Shown here: positions 19,401-20,000 of the stretch, piece after piece | How positions within the stretch are numbered: the stretch's first letter is position 1 | Layout: each line of letters begins with the position of its first letter | Source of the DNA: Priapulus caudatus | Taxonomy: Eukaryota; Priapulida; Priapulimorpha; Priapulimorphida; Priapulidae | Direction of reading: 5' to 3' | Length of the DNA stretch: 20,000 bases | Assembly: GCF_000485595.1 (NCBI RefSeq) | Contig: NW_014577124.1 | Location: 256,456-276,455 of the forward strand | Notes under the pieces: generated by a model | Databases searched by the model: none | Seen by the model: the letters and a program-made list of their open reading frames with translations, nothing else | Told to the model about the DNA's origin: nothing | Position numbers and translations under genes: made by a program

Positions 19401-19786
19401 GCACGTGAACTCGGCGGCGCTCGCGTCGACGCACGTGGCGCCATCTGCGCAGGGGTCGCTCGCGCAGGGCAGCGGGAGCGCGCAGTTGGAGCCCGTGAAA
19501 CCGTCGGCACAGGCGCACGCGTACGCGAGTCCGTCGTCGCGGTCGACGCACGTGCCGCCGTTCTCGCACGCCGACGCCGCCACCGTCTCGCACGGCGACG
19601 TCTTCCGGCACAGCTCGGCGGTGCTGTCCGACGCGCACGCGCAGAAGTAGCCCGTTTCCTGCCGCGTACAGGTGGTGCCCTCTGGGCAGGGGGCGCTGGC
19701 GCAGGCGTCGTACTCTTCACAGTCTTCCCCTGAGTATCCGAGAGGACACGTGCAGTGGTAGGCGTCGCTAACCTCAGTGCACATGC
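13472..19786 (-). CDS. EGF-repeat protein, giant exon 1 with about 54 EGF domains
   Basis: A single 6,315-base exon, open throughout, phase 1 at both ends, encoding 2,104 whole codons plus two split ones. The acceptor CTTGCAG precedes 19786 and the donor ATAG|GTAAAA follows 13472. It starts within an EGF (MCTEVSDAYHCTC) and ends within one (CISQPCLHDGLCRPI). Between these I count 54 complete EGF-like domains, mostly 37-38 residues with C-x4-C-x5-C-x8-C-x-C-x8-C spacing, plus one half-domain (GCSGATC). Most are the Notch/fibropellin type (PCxSxPCxNGGTC, GYTGxxC). Repeats 43-46 are short tenascin-like forms (CLHGRCxxxxCVCxxGYTG). Consensus sites for O-glucose, O-fucose, O-GlcNAc and Asp/Asn hydroxylation are frequent. 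No other domain, signal peptide or membrane helix is present. The protein should be extracellular and adhesive or receptor-like. The exact family cannot be assigned because both gene ends lie outside. Confidence 0.95.
14232..14252. repeat. In-frame (GTC)n coding microsatellite
   Basis: On the coding strand this reads as repeated GTC, giving a VVVVV run in the linker between repeats 49 and 50. It is placed outside the cysteine framework. Confidence 0.85.
14700..14897 (-). repeat. 99-base tandem duplication (33-residue EGF units)
   Basis: Two consecutive copies, 14799-14897 and 14700-14798, differ at four positions out of 99. Each encodes a short EGF with CLHGRCEATGCVC, GYTGIRC and the spacer DIPDSVAAD. 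A third, more diverged unit (CLHGHCVDSVCVC) follows at once. Confidence 0.93.
16908..16930. repeat. In-frame (GAC)n coding microsatellite
   Basis: On the coding strand the GAC/GAT run gives DDDDDD inside the cysteine 3 to cysteine 4 loop of repeat 25, lengthening that loop well beyond its neighbours. Confidence 0.88.
17769..18656 (-). repeat. Higher-order EGF array: four 222-base two-domain units
   Basis: Repeats 10 to 17, each exactly 37 residues, alternate between type A (NGGTCVDTENSYRC, ESFTGERCERRL) and type B (FCHGAVCQNGGTC, CPAEYTGELCHVRL). The unit of amplification was therefore the pair. Positions 18181-18402 and 18403-18624 differ at only three sites up to about 18616, while the units at 17769-18212 are clearly older. 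Base composition is less GC-rich than the rest of the exon. Confidence 0.93.
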
Positions 19787-20000
19787 CTGCAAGTTCGTAA
19801 CACATATGTATTAATATCAATATCACTATCAACATAAATATCAATATTAATTTTAGTATCAACATCAGTATCGGTATCAATAACAATATCAATATTAATA
19901 TCAATATCATTAACAATAAGACATACAGACATCAGGGTTAGGGTTAGGGTACTAGGTTTTACCAGACGAATATCATCAAATGAAGGCTGCTTGTAGAGAT
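19787..20000 (-). other. Intron upstream of giant exon 1 (partial)
   Basis: Intron DNA preceding the acceptor at 19787-19788. From about 19806 to 19918 it is a degenerate hexamer-like repeat related to ATATCA, which keeps a frame open and would translate as Ile/Leu-rich sequence, an artefact. A short AGGGTT run follows at 19934-19950. No exon is visible to the end of the window. Confidence 0.85.

Noticed and set aside
13977-19733. Long plus-strand open frames opposite the EGF exon (for example 17514-18659, 15528-16154, 13977-14657, 18993-19733)
   Set aside because: They are antisense shadows. Repetitive coding with few Leu-TTA/CTA and Ser-TCA codons leaves the opposite strand free of stops. 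The translations are Ala/Arg/Val-rich with no domain.
19787-19916. Extension of the EGF frame upstream with an Ile/Leu-rich start resembling a signal peptide
   Set aside because: It is a translated ATATCA-like tandem repeat preceding a good splice acceptor. The hydrophobic run is an artefact and the upstream half of the EGF domain is missing.

Overview
The window is eukaryotic and almost certainly from an animal. Genes are split by GT-AG introns, non-coding DNA is full of CA, GA, TA, ATT and AAAT microsatellites, there is a decayed hAT transposon, and the only clear gene encodes a secreted or extracellular protein made of tandem EGF-like domains. The palindrome TAGGCCTA and abundant CpG and TACG motifs fit a marine invertebrate. 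I cannot name the phylum from this sequence.

Right half (about 9.07 to 19.79 kb, minus strand): one EGF-repeat gene running from high to low coordinates. A 6,315-base intronless exon (13472-19786) encodes about 54 complete EGF domains, one half-domain, and a partial domain at each end. Eight ordinary exons follow (170, 120, 130, 72, 117, 99, 237 and 237 bases), each carrying part or all of one to three EGF domains. Reading frame and cysteine spacing agree across seven of the eight junctions. The exception is the junction between exons 6 and 7, which is one base out of frame if the best splice sites are used. Both ends of the gene are missing: the first exons lie beyond 20000, and the last recognised exon most likely splices onward through a phase-2 donor at 9067. 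No signal peptide, membrane segment, laminin G or other non-EGF domain is visible, so family membership (Notch-like, fibropellin-like, eyes-shut-like) stays open. About 2,500 residues are encoded here.

The giant exon grew by tandem duplication. Repeats 10-17 are four copies of a two-domain 222-base unit, two of them 98.6 percent identical over 222 bases. Repeats 43-46 are short tenascin-type EGFs with a 99-base tandem duplication. Intron phase changes along the gene (1, then 0, then 1, then 2), suggesting blocks of different origin.

Introns hold AT-rich repeats, a tandem duplication that copied a splice donor and later received a 92-base foldback element, and other small repeats. Left half (1 to about 9.06 kb): no gene I can support. 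It holds microsatellites, a near-perfect 31-base-pair hairpin at 2092-2155, an RFX X-box-like site at 5687, a weak candidate exon at 7623-7763, and a 504-base hAT derivative at 8168-8671 with an 8-base target duplication and a broken transposase C-terminus.
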